DNA of 64,000 nt from Syngnathus acus (Eukaryota; Chordata; Actinopteri; Syngnathiformes; Syngnathidae). Location of the stretch: assembly GCF_901709675.1 (NCBI RefSeq), contig NC_051108.1, positions 7,176,631 to 7,240,630 of the forward strand, in the 5' to 3' direction. Shown in pieces: positions 1 through 11,272 of this stretch. Both the position numbers and the translations under genes were made by a program. The notes beneath the pieces are model-generated. The model saw only the letters and a program-made list of their open reading frames with translations, was not told the origin of the DNA and did not search any database. The first letter of the stretch is position 1, and each line of letters opens with the position of its first letter.

Positions 1-245
1 TGTAATGAAGTGGTAAACATGCCCTTTCCCAACTTCTACTGCACGTGTTGCAGCCATGAAATTCCAAGTTAATTATTATTTGAAAAATTAAATAAACTTT
101 GAGTTTGAGCATTAAATATGTTGTCTTTGTAGTGTATTCAATTGAATATAGGTTGAAAAGGATTTTCAAATCATTGTATTTTGTTTTTATTTACATTTTA
201 CACAATTTCCCAACTTCAACCGAATCCAGTTTGTATGTGTTTTAA
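1..245. repeat. End of a dispersed teleost repeat, class not assigned
   Basis: The text with CACGTGTTGCAGCCATGAAA, a run of AT-rich sequence and ACACAATTTCCCAACTTC resembles a very common fish interspersed repeat. It is cut by the window edge, so its full ends are not visible. I think it is the end of a DNA transposon, from memory only. Confidence 0.45.
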
Positions 246-573
246 CCAAGATTGTATTTTAGACAAAACATATTTTTGCTTTGAAATTTAAAAGGTGTAC
301 CATGTACAGTAAATGATGCAGTTGCATGTTTATCCAGGGAGAGGCGCTGTTTCATTCAATGTCATTTCCGTAGTCAATCATTTAGATTTTTTTAGCTGCT
401 TTTTCAGAATTAACCTCTAGAAAACCCCTTTATAGCCCCTTTATATGTTATACAGGCTACGTGATCAACAGTTAAAAATTAATCTTAAAATCATGTTTTA
501 GTTTGCACAACTACCATTTCCTATACATTTACTTTATCAATATTTTGACATAAATTTAGCCAACTCTCCTGTG

Positions 574-665
574 GTGTGTGTGTGTGCGCATGTGTGTGCG
601 CGTGTGTGTGTGCGCGTGTGTGTGTGTGTGTGCGTGCGTGCGTGCGTGTGTGTGTGTGTGTGTGT
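574..665 (+). repeat. GT-rich microsatellite with GTGC variants
   Basis: Alternating GT dinucleotides are interrupted by CG, giving GTGCGC and GTGC runs, and end in a T and G homopolymer patch. Confidence 0.9.
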
Positions 666-1759
666 TTTTTAGGGGGGGTGGCATTGTGCACGTGTGTGAA
701 TGTGTGTATTTGAGTCAGGTTGCTCTGCCTCCTGGTACCCGGTGGGCAGAATAATGCTGCCAGATTAGCATAGCATTAGCATATAATTTCCATGTCATTA
801 TCCCAGTAGCACTATACAGTTGTAGTACACGAATGCACGTGGGTCCATTCTCTCTATGCATGTGAGTACACTTTGTATCAACTGTTTGTTTTCATTTGTA
901 ACACGCTACTGTGGCTGTGCTGTTGAATGTCAGTGCGTCATAAAACTTTTTTTACTTGCCGAGTAATTGTAGTGCAATAGTTTATTTTATCCTTTGATCC
1001 TTGAAGCATTCACTGGTGTCATCCAGTTAAACGGTGACTTAACATGCATTGTGGATGCCGTGTGCATTTTAATCCCTTTTGGCTGCAGTCCTCGCCATTT
1101 TGGGCTGGGTCGTGGGGGTCCGCAGCTGCCAGAAAGAGCCCATATAGTGAGAGTGGCCTGTTTGGGGTTGCATCCCTTGTTTACAAGAGGGAGCCAGAGC
1201 TGATGCTTTTCAAATGGCGCCCAGATGGTGACAAAAGCTTGATGGCGGTAGCGCTTCAAAGTCCGTCCATGCCTGTTGTCCAGCAACTTTATCTGCATCC
1301 CTCTCTGTGGTCACACCTCAGGTCGACTACAGGCTGTGATTCTGAACCCCCGTTTACCACGGGGATGAGTTCCGGAACCACCTGAAATAGATGAGACGTG
1401 AAGCGTAATAGATGAGCTCCATCTGGTGGAGATTTGCGGAACACGATGACAAGTTGGCAGCATCGTATCAGTTTGTTTGATTGTATCAGAGTGAAATCCA
1501 ATTACGGTTCGCACCTATTAGGCGAGTCGAAAAGTGGCGCAAAGTATCTGTCGACTAGCGCGTCATAGAGCGCCAACACAACTTTTGTGTGTTTGTGTTG
1601 CACATTCTTGCCATTTTGCCCATCCATGTGTCTGCAGATGTTAATAATGCCTGTGGCGGTGCTGGTGGCTGCTGGCCGAGCTCCAGCGCGCTGCCCCCGC
1701 GGAGGGAAGTTGCCAGAGGAGAGAGCGCAAACAAGCAAACACGAGCAGGGGAGCGAGTG

Positions 1760-1840
1760 CGAGGGGCAGTGGCTGTGTAATTAGTGGCAGGTTTTTAGCA
1801 GCCCCCCTGCTTCACTTTAATTAAAAGCCGAAAGAGAGAC
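1760..1840. promoter_or_regulatory. Candidate non-coding regulatory block
   Basis: Two homeodomain-type cores, TGTAATTAG and TTTAATTAAAAG, flank a GC-rich segment with AGCAGCCCCCCTGC. The composition stands out from the neighbours and resembles developmental enhancers. There is no alignment to prove conservation. Confidence 0.2.
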
Positions 1841-3725
1841 GGTGGAAACAAGGAAAGGAAAGTAAAAAAAGAGACGGTGGAGACAAGGAAAGGAGAGTTA
1901 CAAAAAAAAAAAAAGGGATTTTTTTTGTTTGTTTTTTTGCATAGAGTTAATTCCGGTCGTGCCAAGGGGCAGATGTGCAGTCAGCGCCTTGGAGAGAAGC
2001 CTGATAGCTTCGAGCTTTTCCCAATTGGCTTCTGAGAGGCAGCATTCACCTTCAGTTTATTCATTTGGAATGAGGAGCAGGAGCGAATCGTTCAATCCAA
2101 AAGTATTTAGACACACGTCTTAATCAATTAATCAATCGAGACCTTTTGGATTCTTTCCGATCATTTTCAATGGCGAGTTGTGGACACAATGTCTTTTGCT
2201 CTTGACCGATCGCTTTTCTGTTGTCATAACGACAACCATGATGAGTGTCAGAGAAGGTGATGATGATAAAGAGTCAGACATCTTTATAGTGTCTGGGGCT
2301 AGTGATGAATCAGCGCTATCGGCAGCCGCCTCGATGCTGATGGAGAATTCTTTGTCTTCAATAACCTCCAGCTTTGGATCCATATTGCTGAACAAGCTCC
2401 TTCTCCTCCTCCTCCATCTCAAACTCACTTGTTCTTGCCTTGTTGCTCTGTCTTCCCTGCGGTACCGTCTTCAGCCACTTGATGGCAGCACCACGAGGCT
2501 GATGCTCTTTGGACATGATTGATTCATAGAATCATGATAACTTGACAGTGAATCATCACAGACATGATTTAGGTTAGCGTTCCCTGGAAGTCATTTTGTC
2601 TTATTACTTGATGAATGGAACTCGGATAGCCGCACTGTAGCTTGCAGCCCTAGTTTTGATCACGTTGGCGTCATGGCAATACGGTTCGATTTACGATTTG
2701 CTCGACGCTATTGTTCAAATTGGGCAATCCTGATATTGCTTTTGTTTATAGTGTGTAGATAGCCTCAATTACATTAACAGAGTGACATCATACTGTACAT
2801 ATAGAAAGACAGTTGAGGACATCCACCATTTTATGTATTTCCATAGTCGTCAATTTGAAACTGAGCAGGACAGAAAACTATATTACAAGTTGTACAGCAT
2901 ATGACAAGCTAGTATCGGTGTCATGGTATCGGAGCGTTTTAAGAGAGCATGAGTAAAAACTGTCAACAGTCTCTTGCCTTCTCTATTATTTTTTTCTTGA
3001 TTTGGCATGTCATGTGTATGAATAGTCTAAAAGGAAGTGACACTTGGTCAGATACAAGGAAACCCATCTCGGGGTGTGTGTGTGTGGGGGGCGGGCAACG
3101 CAGTGGATGCAGTGGGCTCTGTGGAAAAGATGGTTGGCAGTTGAGTGGTGGGTTGGGGATGGCGTTCAGCTGCAAAAAGCAGCCACTTGGGGGAGAGTGA
3201 GGAGTAAAGAGATAAGGAGACAGCCAAAGAGCGACAGCTAGCAGCCAGCCAGCAGAAAGACACTGATACCCTTCACCCCCCATCACACCCCCAGCCCTTC
3301 TCCTCTGCACCTCATCCTCCCTCATCCAGTCATCTTCCCTACTCCTTTGTGCCACGTCTCAACGGAACTGGCTTTGAGTGGCAGGCCGTCACACATCAGC
3401 TAGCAGCTAAGGCGCTCTGTGTGTGTGCGTGTGTGCTCGCTAGCTTGCAGGGAGGCCGCCAGCCCAGAGCCAACAGATCAGGAGGACGAGCCTAAGTGGG
3501 TTTATCAGTGCTGCTGAGAGAAAACACACAAATGACGCACAAAAACAGAAATTAAAGAAACAACAACAACAAAAAGCGGCAGGTTTCATGCACACACTCA
3601 GGCTCACGCAGAGAAAGAAAGGCGACTTAGAGCAAAGCAAAGCAAACCTGCCTGCGTGAAAGCGCCTTACTGCCTGCCTGCTAGCAAGAGATGTGACTGG
3701 ATTCTTAAGCAGAGTGAGAGGGCCG

Positions 3726-3727
<2 letters not shown>

Positions 3728-3811
<84 letters not shown>
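3728..3811 (+). repeat. (CA)n microsatellite, about 42 units
   Basis: An uninterrupted CA dinucleotide run. Long Cys/Val or His/Thr frames over it are artefacts. Confidence 0.97.
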
Positions 3812-3813
<2 letters not shown>

Positions 3814-4489
3814 ATATCTCAAGGTTCAGATGAAGGCTGGTGTCTCATTCCTCTTGTAGCGACGTGCCTCCGAGGCCCGTCCAGGTAGCGATCGTCGGGC
3901 TTGTTTGCACGCCTTCTTACTGTGTGTACGCGCGTGCGTGTGATTTCCCAGGGCGTCACATCACTGCTTTGATCACATTTATTGACCTTTTAGGTGGAGT
4001 GCGTGCACGCCTGTGTGTGTATGACACAGATGGAAGCGTTAATACCGGAATTGGATGCTGAGGCGCAGTCGGCCCAGTGTGTGCAGGTCCTTTAAGTTTG
4101 ATTGAATTGGCGTATTTGTGGTAGGAATGGAGGAAATGACTTTGACAACGTGAGGAAATCTCGTGCCCTCTTCTCTAGTGACTACTTGTCTTCACTCCTC
4201 CCGTGTTTGTGTTGATTGCATACGCAGAAGGCGGCCGTTAACGAATCGCCGAAAATATCACCCCTTGAGAATTGAGAATTTTTTAAAGAGTCGACCAAAG
4301 TTGAAACAAAATGGTGTCTTCTAAACAAAAAAACTAAAAAAGGGATTTCTTTTAACATGCTACGTAATTGTCATAACAGGCTCTTGTTTGTTTCTGCCGA
4401 TTGGCTTTCTGTTATCTTGACGAGAATACAAGCTGTTAGCCCCCCCAACCACCCACCCCTCCCATCTATGTTATGTGTACACAATTCAA

Positions 4490-4680
4490 ATATAAAGGCT
4501 AATTAAGATGCATGCGTATGTGTGAACCTTCTCCCGCCTGGCTGCGGCGAGCAATATCTCTTTGCGGGCCTAATTACGTCTTCAAGTGCGTAATTAGGGG
4601 GCCAACGTAATTGGCGGTTTGCACGCACGACACGCTCGCGGTTGGAAAACACAAATCATGTTTGACGCGGCGCTAACACG
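4490..4680. promoter_or_regulatory. Candidate non-coding regulatory block
   Basis: Several homeodomain cores (CTAATTAAG, CCTAATTACG, GTAATTAGG, CGTAATTGG) and a GCATGCG are packed into GC-rich sequence. This mixture is common in vertebrate developmental enhancers. Conservation could not be tested. Confidence 0.3.
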
Positions 4681-6726
4681 ACCGTTTAGCGGCTGGAACG
4701 ACAGGTAGCGCGAGGGTCGCTCGTACGCAGTGTCTTTGGGGCTGTCTTGTTTTGTAGCTGTCATAGTGAGTTATTTCCCAATTTTGTCCATTTTTGAGCA
4801 TACATTTTGGTATTTTGGGTATGTCATAAGACGCACACATCTTTTGAAGGCCCGTTTGGAAAACTGTTGCTGACGAGAAAATGATCTGCTTGGCCCCCAT
4901 TTAAAATCCTCCCTGGCATCAAGAGTACCGCAGCCATCCCCCCCCCTCGCACCCTCCTTCATCTCCTCAGCTCCAGCACATCCATCGCTCGTCTGTCAAG
5001 GCGGGAGTGCAGCCAATCCATCACGGGTCGAGACGTTCGCCGCGTGTGAACGACCAAATACGGGCATCGTGTTTGTGTATAAAAGTGTAGATGTGGCGCG
5101 CCGCTGCGCGCGAGGCTCCATTTTAGCCTCTTTCCGAGCACCCTCACCTTTGATAAACACTTGAGTTGCGTGATGTCATAATGGTGCATTGGCTCTGCAT
5201 CAGATGAAATATCACATTATGAAGTGAAGGCGTGTCAGCGTGGGGGAAGGGGGAGACACACACACGCGCGCACACACACATCTCAGCAACACACCTAATC
5301 CGAGCGTTAACGCAGTCCCCTAAAAAGTCCCCCATGGAGTCATTACGATGTAGTAGTGGCAATTGGCCAAGCCTTGCTGATGGCGTGTTGTTTTATTTAC
5401 ATACCACACGTTGATGTGGTCCTGATTCTGTTATAATGAATTAGAAAAAAAAAATCTTTGGATTTATGACGCCCATTTTCACGCTTGTTATCGCAGGAAA
5501 TATGAGCGTGGAAGAAGGGGAGAAATGGTGGCACGCTAGCTGTGTTAAGTTGGATGGCCTTGTTGTGAAGTCAAAGCCAAATGTATTGATTCAGTCTACA
5601 CACACTGGATCCAAGGTGAACTCCAAGTGGGGTACAATTCGGTTTTGACCCGCATTCAAGGGGTGAAACGTAAAAGTATCGTTTTTTTCCACACTTTACA
5701 CACATCGTTTTTTCACATCTTAATGCAAAAAATGCTAACACATACATGCTAACAATTAGCATTGATAACGCCACATCCAGTGTTATGTTTAGACCGTAAA
5801 GAAATAATACAATGCGCTATAATTAAATTTTTCTAATCATATTCCAAATACTTTATTTTTATTGGTAATATTGTCCAGAAACTTTATACTTTCGAGATGT
5901 AGCCACAAAATGAATTGCATCGCCATAGTGTCATTACAGCGGAATTTATGCGCATGTGAGAGTGACCTGACATATTTAACGTGTGCTATTTTGTACATGT
6001 TTTCACCTTATTAAACCCAAAGTGTGTTATTCCTCCTGCTACCGGTCAAAACAGTTTAACGCGGCAATGATGTCACGAAAGCGTGTGATTGGAATCCTAA
6101 TGCAAGTAATGCTGGCTAACGATTTGAAAAAGCATTTACCTCAAGTACACCGAATGCGGCTCTACAATTAATGTCAGTTTCTGCTTTATCAGAATATAAA
6201 TGATGTGATGGAGCCCAAAACTAAATTTTATTTTCAATGTTTTCGTATCACCAAATCCCCTCAGCTGATGTTCTTTTGGAAATAGCTTCTCTCCTGTCAC
6301 GTCTGAAGTATTTTAAGAGCGAGGGGGGCCACGGTGACTTTGTGCCTTTTGCCGGCCAAACAGACGCCACGCGGACACTGCGTAGCGCAAAAGCAATCTC
6401 AGTATTGATGGTTTGTGTTTTAATAAAAATCAATGGTGCTTGCCTTGTGTCAGGCGGGGTCAACTCTCCGATTCAATTTCCTCTCGGGATAGAGCCGCAC
6501 GGCCAGGGGTTCGGCAGGTCTGCGTGTTTGCGTGCGCGCGCGATGTACAGTATGTCACGCTGTATGTCCTGGGGTCGTGTCCCGGCGCAGCTGCTCTCTG
6601 GCCATCTGTTACAGCCTAACCTCAAATTTATACAGTCTATCCTGCCCTCCAAATATGTTGAATATCCGAAGACAGTAAGCTCAACCACTTTCACTCATCA
6701 AGACTCTGAAGGCCAGGTTGAAGGTT

Positions 6727-7113
6727 GACTCCAAGTTTAATAACAAGGGAAAGGGTGAAACTGGGAGAATACAAACCACATTGTATAATCAGTCATACGA
6801 ACTAAATGAATTAAATCAATATGAAATCTCAATCATGCTTCTATCCTATCGTCTAACATCACAGAAAACTATAATTTCAGAACTCAAAAGATCTATTTCG
6901 ATCCATAATAACTTAAACAAAGATACATACCAACGATGCCTTGTATAACACAAAATGTAGGTAGTGGTTTTGCCGAACTGCAGGAGAGAATAGAACAAGC
7001 AGCGTTCTCTTTAAACACTGTGCTGAAACCTGCGCTTACTTCCTGATTCTAGTCATGTGACCTACTCTATCTTAACACTGATCACAGACTACAAAGACAT
7101 GAAAGACATGACA
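6727..7113 (-). repeat. BEL/Pao 3' LTR (left copy)
   Basis: It matches 23740-24437 almost base for base once the SINE in that copy is removed. On the minus strand it starts TGTCATGTC. The left end is uncertain by about ten bases because the two copies differ there. No clear target duplication was found. Confidence 0.8.
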
Positions 7114-7169
7114 CTCCCTGTCTGGCATTTTGCCACAACCTTAAAGGTCCATGATACAGTTCTTACTGT

Positions 7170-8193
7170 TTCTTATCAGGGGCAAGAAGGAGGACCGTCT
7201 CGGAGATGGGACGCTGGTACAGTTTTGTCCCGCCCGTCTTGGAGACCTTGACCTCGACTTTACGTACCATGCCATCGTTGCTGGGGAAGACCTGAGTAAT
7301 CAGTCCCAGAGGCCACTCGTTTCTCACAAGCTGATTGTCTTTGAGAAGGATAATGCTCCCAGGCTGGATGTCTGGGGTGGGAGCCTGCCACTTCTGTCGC
7401 GGCTAAAGTGATGCGAGGTATTGCTTCTTCTATCTATCCCAGAACGTTTGGGCCAGATGTTGGACTTGGCGCCACTGGGACTTGTGGAGGTCTTTGATCC
7501 AGTCACCGACTGGGGCTGAAGGTACACTCACCTTCTGGGTGAGGAGGGTTGCTGGAGTAAGAATGAAAGGATCGTCAGTAGACACTGGAATCAGAGGTCT
7601 GGCGTTGATGATCGCAGCCACCTCCGCCATCAGTGTGGAGAGTGCTTCGTGGCTGAGTCTCGAAGTCCCAAGCTGGAGGAACATTGAGTCCAGGATCTTT
7701 CGTGCTACTCCAATCATCCTCTCCCACGAACCGCCCATGTGAGAGGCGTGTGGAACTTTGAACTTCCATACACATCCTTGGTCCAGGAGGAACTTCTCGA
7801 CCGAAGCGTTGTCGACGTTCGAGGGGATCTTCAACTCCTTACAAGCGCCGACAAAGTTGGTTCCTCGATCGGAACGGATGAGCTTCACAGGGCCCCTGAC
7901 GGCAAGGAAACGCCGGAGGGCACTGATGAAGCTGGAGGTGTCTAAGGACTCAATGACTTCGATGTGGACAGCTCGTACACTCGTGCACGTAAATAACACT
8001 GCCCACCGCTTACTGTGAGCGAGGCCACCTCTCGTACGGCGTAATGATACGGTCCATGGTCCGGACACATCGATGCCCACGTTCGTGAATGGAGGTTCGG
8101 TAGAGAGGCGGTCTGCCGGAAGGTCGGCCATCTCCTGTGTTTGGGGGGTGCCACGCAGTTTGCGACATGTGACACACCTGTGGATCAGGCTGC
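7170..8193 (-). pseudogene. BEL/Pao integrase, catalytic and C-terminal part
   Basis: The frame contains CVTCRKLRG (zinc-finger end), FTNVGIDVSGPW, YTCTSVRAVHIEV-like FTCTSVRAVHIEVI, FLAVRGPVKLIRSDRGTNF, ASHMGGSWERMIGVARKIL and INARPLIPVSTDD, which is the order of the DDE integrase of Pao-type elements. The catalytic Asp residues are present in GIDVSG and RSDRGTNF, with the Glu in SWERMI. It is severed from its N-terminal part at 8193 by a 7.5-kb insertion. Confidence 0.85.
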
Positions 8194-8602
8194 TGAAAAG
8201 GGAGCAACAGCAATGTCTAAATGTTTTATATTCATTTTATATTAATTTATACAAACATAGTTGCTCCATCAGAGCACAGACACGGCACACACAGCTTGGT
8301 AACTTACACATAAGGCAGAGCTCATTAACGTCATGACACATTGATATAAAACATTCAGTAGATAACAAGACATTCTTATGAGGATATGTTTTTCCTTCTT
8401 TTCCCCTCCCCTTCCGTATTCCTGCTTGCGGACAGTATAAAACCTTCTGATCTGGAGTCTGACGTTGTTGTTCTCATCTGCTGAAGTGCACTTGAACTGA
8501 CTGCCGTGAAGCAACCCAAGATCTTGCAAATAAAGAACCAACTATTACTCCACATCTTTGTTTTCTTTGCTCAACGACGGACATCTTGAACAAAACGCAA
8601 CA
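8194..8602 (+). repeat. 5' LTR of the inserted LTR element
   Basis: It is nearly identical to 14470-14827 plus 15688-15742. It includes a likely promoter patch GTATAAAACC at 8436-8445 and AATAAAG at 8528-8534. Confidence 0.85.
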
Positions 8603-8622
8603 ATTGGTGACCCCTGACGCTT
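8603..8622 (+). promoter_or_regulatory. Primer-binding-site-like sequence
   Basis: ATTGGTGACCCCTGACGC starts exactly at the LTR end, where a tRNA 3' end would pair. The cognate tRNA was not assigned. Confidence 0.5.
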
Positions 8623-8835
8623 TGTCCAGTTGAGCGGTTTTAAGACTACGTGGTGGAGAGCTTCTTCTGCGGTCTGGAGGCCCGGGGCCCCACCTTTAGC
8701 AGGTAAGAAGGCTTTTTCCTTCATAAACTGTGGCCTCCGCACCGTAGAGGAGATGTTTTTTCCGACCCCAAATTTTATACTTTAATGATTTATGTGGAGG
8801 TGGTTGTTTCTTTATGGTTTTCTTTTTTTTGTGTG

Positions 8836-9300
8836 TTAAAACTGCCGAGGGGGAATCCGGAGTTTTCTTTTTAATGTGTTAAAACTGCCGAGGGGGAATC
8901 CGGAGTTTTCTTTTTAATGTGTTAAAACTGCCGGTGGGGAATCCGGAGTTTTCTTTTTAATGTGTTAAAACTTCCGAGGGGGAATCCGGAGTTTTCTTTT
9001 TAATGTGTTAAAACCTCCGAGGGGGAATCCGGAGTTTTCTGTCTTTTGTGTTAAAACTTCCGAGGGGGAATCCGGAGTTTTCTGTCTTTTGTGTTAAAAC
9101 CTCCGAGGGGGAATCTGGAGTTTTCTTTCTAATGTGTTAAAACTTCTGAGGGGAAATCCGGAGTTTTCTGTCTTTTGTGTTAAAACTTCAGAGGGGGAAT
9201 CCGGAGTTTTCTTTCTAATGTGTTAAAACTTCCAAGGAGGAATCCGGAGTTTTCTGTCTTTTGTGTTAAAACTTCCGAGGGGGAATCCGGGGTTTTCTTT
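8836..9300 (+). repeat. 43-bp tandem repeat in the LTR element leader, about 11 copies
   Basis: Each unit contains GTGTTAAAAC, a GAGGGGGAATCCGGAG core and TTTTCT. Copies differ by a few bases, including TGTCTTTTGT versus TTTTTAATGT spacer variants. The array sits between the primer-binding site and the remains of the interior. Confidence 0.9.
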
Positions 9301-9411
9301 TATGTTGTGTCATTTGTGAGTGTTTTTGTGCTGTTGTGCTCGTGTATTGTCTTGTCTGTATTGTGGAGGGCGATAGGGTGTTGGCTCTGTTGCTTTAAAG
9401 CAGAGCAGACA

Positions 9412-9990
9412 TATCACTCACTCCATAGACTTCAACTAGTCCAAAGCTCTGCTGCCCGCCTCATTACCCACACCCGGTCCCGTGAACACATCACTCCTGT
9501 TCTCCACTCTCTTCACTGGCTCCCCATTAAGGAGCGTATCATCTTCAAGATACTCCTCCTCACCTTCAAAGCCCTTCACCACCTGGTTCCCACTCACCTA
9601 TCCGACCTCCTTGTCCCCTACTGCCCCAACCGTCCCCTCCGATCCTCCAATACTTCACATCTGACAGTCCCAAAATCTAAACTCAAATCCTTCGGTGACA
9701 GAGCCTTCTTCTGCACATCACCCCGATTCTGGAACTCTCTCCCTCAGTCTGTCTGTGACTCACCCACACTCCCCATATTTAAGTCCCGTCTAAAAACCTA
9801 CCTCTTCTCTCAAGCCTATGACCTCCCCTACCCATAACTGGTTTCCTCTTCTTAATGTTATCCCATTGTCTCTTCCCCGTCCCCCTCCCCCTCCCCTCAT
9901 GTATGTCTTTGCCTTGTTCCCTGTAAGCGTCTTTGGGTTTTTAAAAAGCGCTATACAAATTTAATGAATTATTGTTACTATTATTATTAT
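9412..9990 (+). mobile_element. L2-clade LINE, 3' fragment
   Basis: The frame gives AARLITHTRSREHITPVLHS, LHWLPIKERIIFKILLLTFK and DRAFFCTSPRFWNSLPQSV, the C-terminal end of L2-type reverse transcriptase proteins. It closes with AAAGCGCTATACAAAT and a TTATTATT tail. The same family is found at 21829-23334. Confidence 0.85.
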
Positions 9991-10104
9991 TTAGGGCGTA
10001 GGCCCTTGAATGTCTGGTTGTAATATTGTTGCAGTTTTTTATTCCTAATTGTTACAATAGTTGTTTTTATTATTACATATTATTAATAGTATTAATTCGG
10101 ATTA

Positions 10105-10343
10105 ATGAAAATGGAAGGTGAATTTGATCGAGTGAAGGATTGGTTTGATCTGAAAGCACTCCCATTGGCAGATAAGAGTCTGAGAGATCAACTGATTGCC
10201 ACTGTTGCAATTCAAGTGGAAAACATTCCGCCAAAAAAGCGCGATGAAAAACGAAAATAAATGACTGATTGGATTAAGAACTTTCAAAGATCTGGACACT
10301 TCCCTACTGATGATCACAAAACTGATGTGTGGCATTGTTACAA
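10105..10343 (+). pseudogene. Short retroelement frame, possible gag remnant
   Basis: A 51-codon frame (MKMEGEFDRVKDWFDLKALP) ends in TAA and continues in frame with an ATG (MTDWIKNFQRSGHFPTDD). The position inside the LTR element suggests a gag remnant, but I recognise no motif. It ends in a microsatellite. Confidence 0.25.
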
Positions 10344-10344
10344 A

Positions 10345-10348
10345 CGTG

Positions 10349-10400
<52 letters not shown>

Positions 10401-10525
10401 TGAGTGAGTGAGTGAGTGAGTGAGTGAGTGAGTGAGTGAGTGAGTGAGTGAGTGAGTGAGTGAGTGAGTGAGTGAGTGAGTGAGTGAGTGAGTGAGTGAG
10501 TGAGTGAGTGAGTGAGTGAGTGAGT
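10345..10525 (+). repeat. (GTGC)n then (GAGT)n compound microsatellite
   Basis: A GTGC tetramer run passes directly into a GAGT tetramer run of more than 30 units. Confidence 0.95.
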
Positions 10526-10829
10526 TGTGTGTTCTATGGAAGAAATCAGTAATGGAGAATGTTCAGGAGGCTGTTGAGCGATAATAGGGAAATTGAGAAG
10601 TGGACGATGGTGTGTTTAAGTTGGTTAGAGAAACTAAGATGAGCAAGGTGTGGCAGTAGAGAAAATAAGGCGTGTGTGGCAGAAACGGACTCGAACGGTG
10701 GCTTGATAGGACGAGAATAAGAGACAACAAATGTTGTGTAGAAGACAGTGAAAGATGTTGAATGTGAACATGACGAAGGGCGCAACAGCAAAGTTGGCCT
10801 GCCCTTTGAGAGTGGGAGACTGATGAGTG

Positions 10830-11272
10830 TGCATGCGCTCCCCCAGACCTGAATCCAATCGAGAATCTGTGGAAAGAGCTGAAGACTGCTGTTCACAAAC
10901 GCTCTCCATCCAACCTCACTGAGCTCGAGCTGTTTTGCAAGGAAGAATGGGCAAGAATTCCAGTCTCTCGATGTGCAAAACTGATAGAGACATACCCCAA
11001 GCGACTTGCAGCTGTAATTGCAGCAAAAGGTGGCGCTACAAAGTATTAGCGCAAGGGGGCCGAATAATATTGCACGCCCCACTTTTCAGTTTTTTATTTG
11101 TTAAAAAAGTTTAAATTATCCAATACATTTTGTTCCACTTCACGATTGTGTCCCACTTGTTGTTGATTCTTGACAAAAAATTAAACTTTTATATCTTTAT
11201 GTTTGAAGCCTGAAATGTCGCGAAATGTTGAAAGGTTCAAGGGGGCCGAATACTTTCGCAAGGCACTGTAAC
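10830..11272 (+). mobile_element. Tc1-like transposon, 3' fragment with transposase C-terminus
   Basis: From 10843 to the stop at 11047-11049 the frame reads PDLNPIENLWKELKTAV then KRLAAVIAAKGGATKY, the typical C-terminal end of Tc1-family transposase, including the Asp of PDLNPIE near the catalytic region. The tail AAGGCACTGTA resembles the element terminus. The 5' part is missing. Confidence 0.85.

Larger units (their letters stand above)
246..6726. other. Gene-free upstream region
   Basis: No reading frame here resembles a known protein or shows convincing splice structure. The stretch holds a GT tract, a CA tract and two candidate conserved non-coding blocks listed separately. It is probably part of the regulatory flank of pou3f2 or of a gene further left. 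Confidence 0.5.

Noticed and set aside
6237-6728. 163-codon plus-strand frame
   Set aside because: No family resemblance, no splice support, and composition like the flanks.
8836-9300. CRISPR-like array
   Set aside because: Units are contiguous, with no unique spacers, in a vertebrate retroelement leader.
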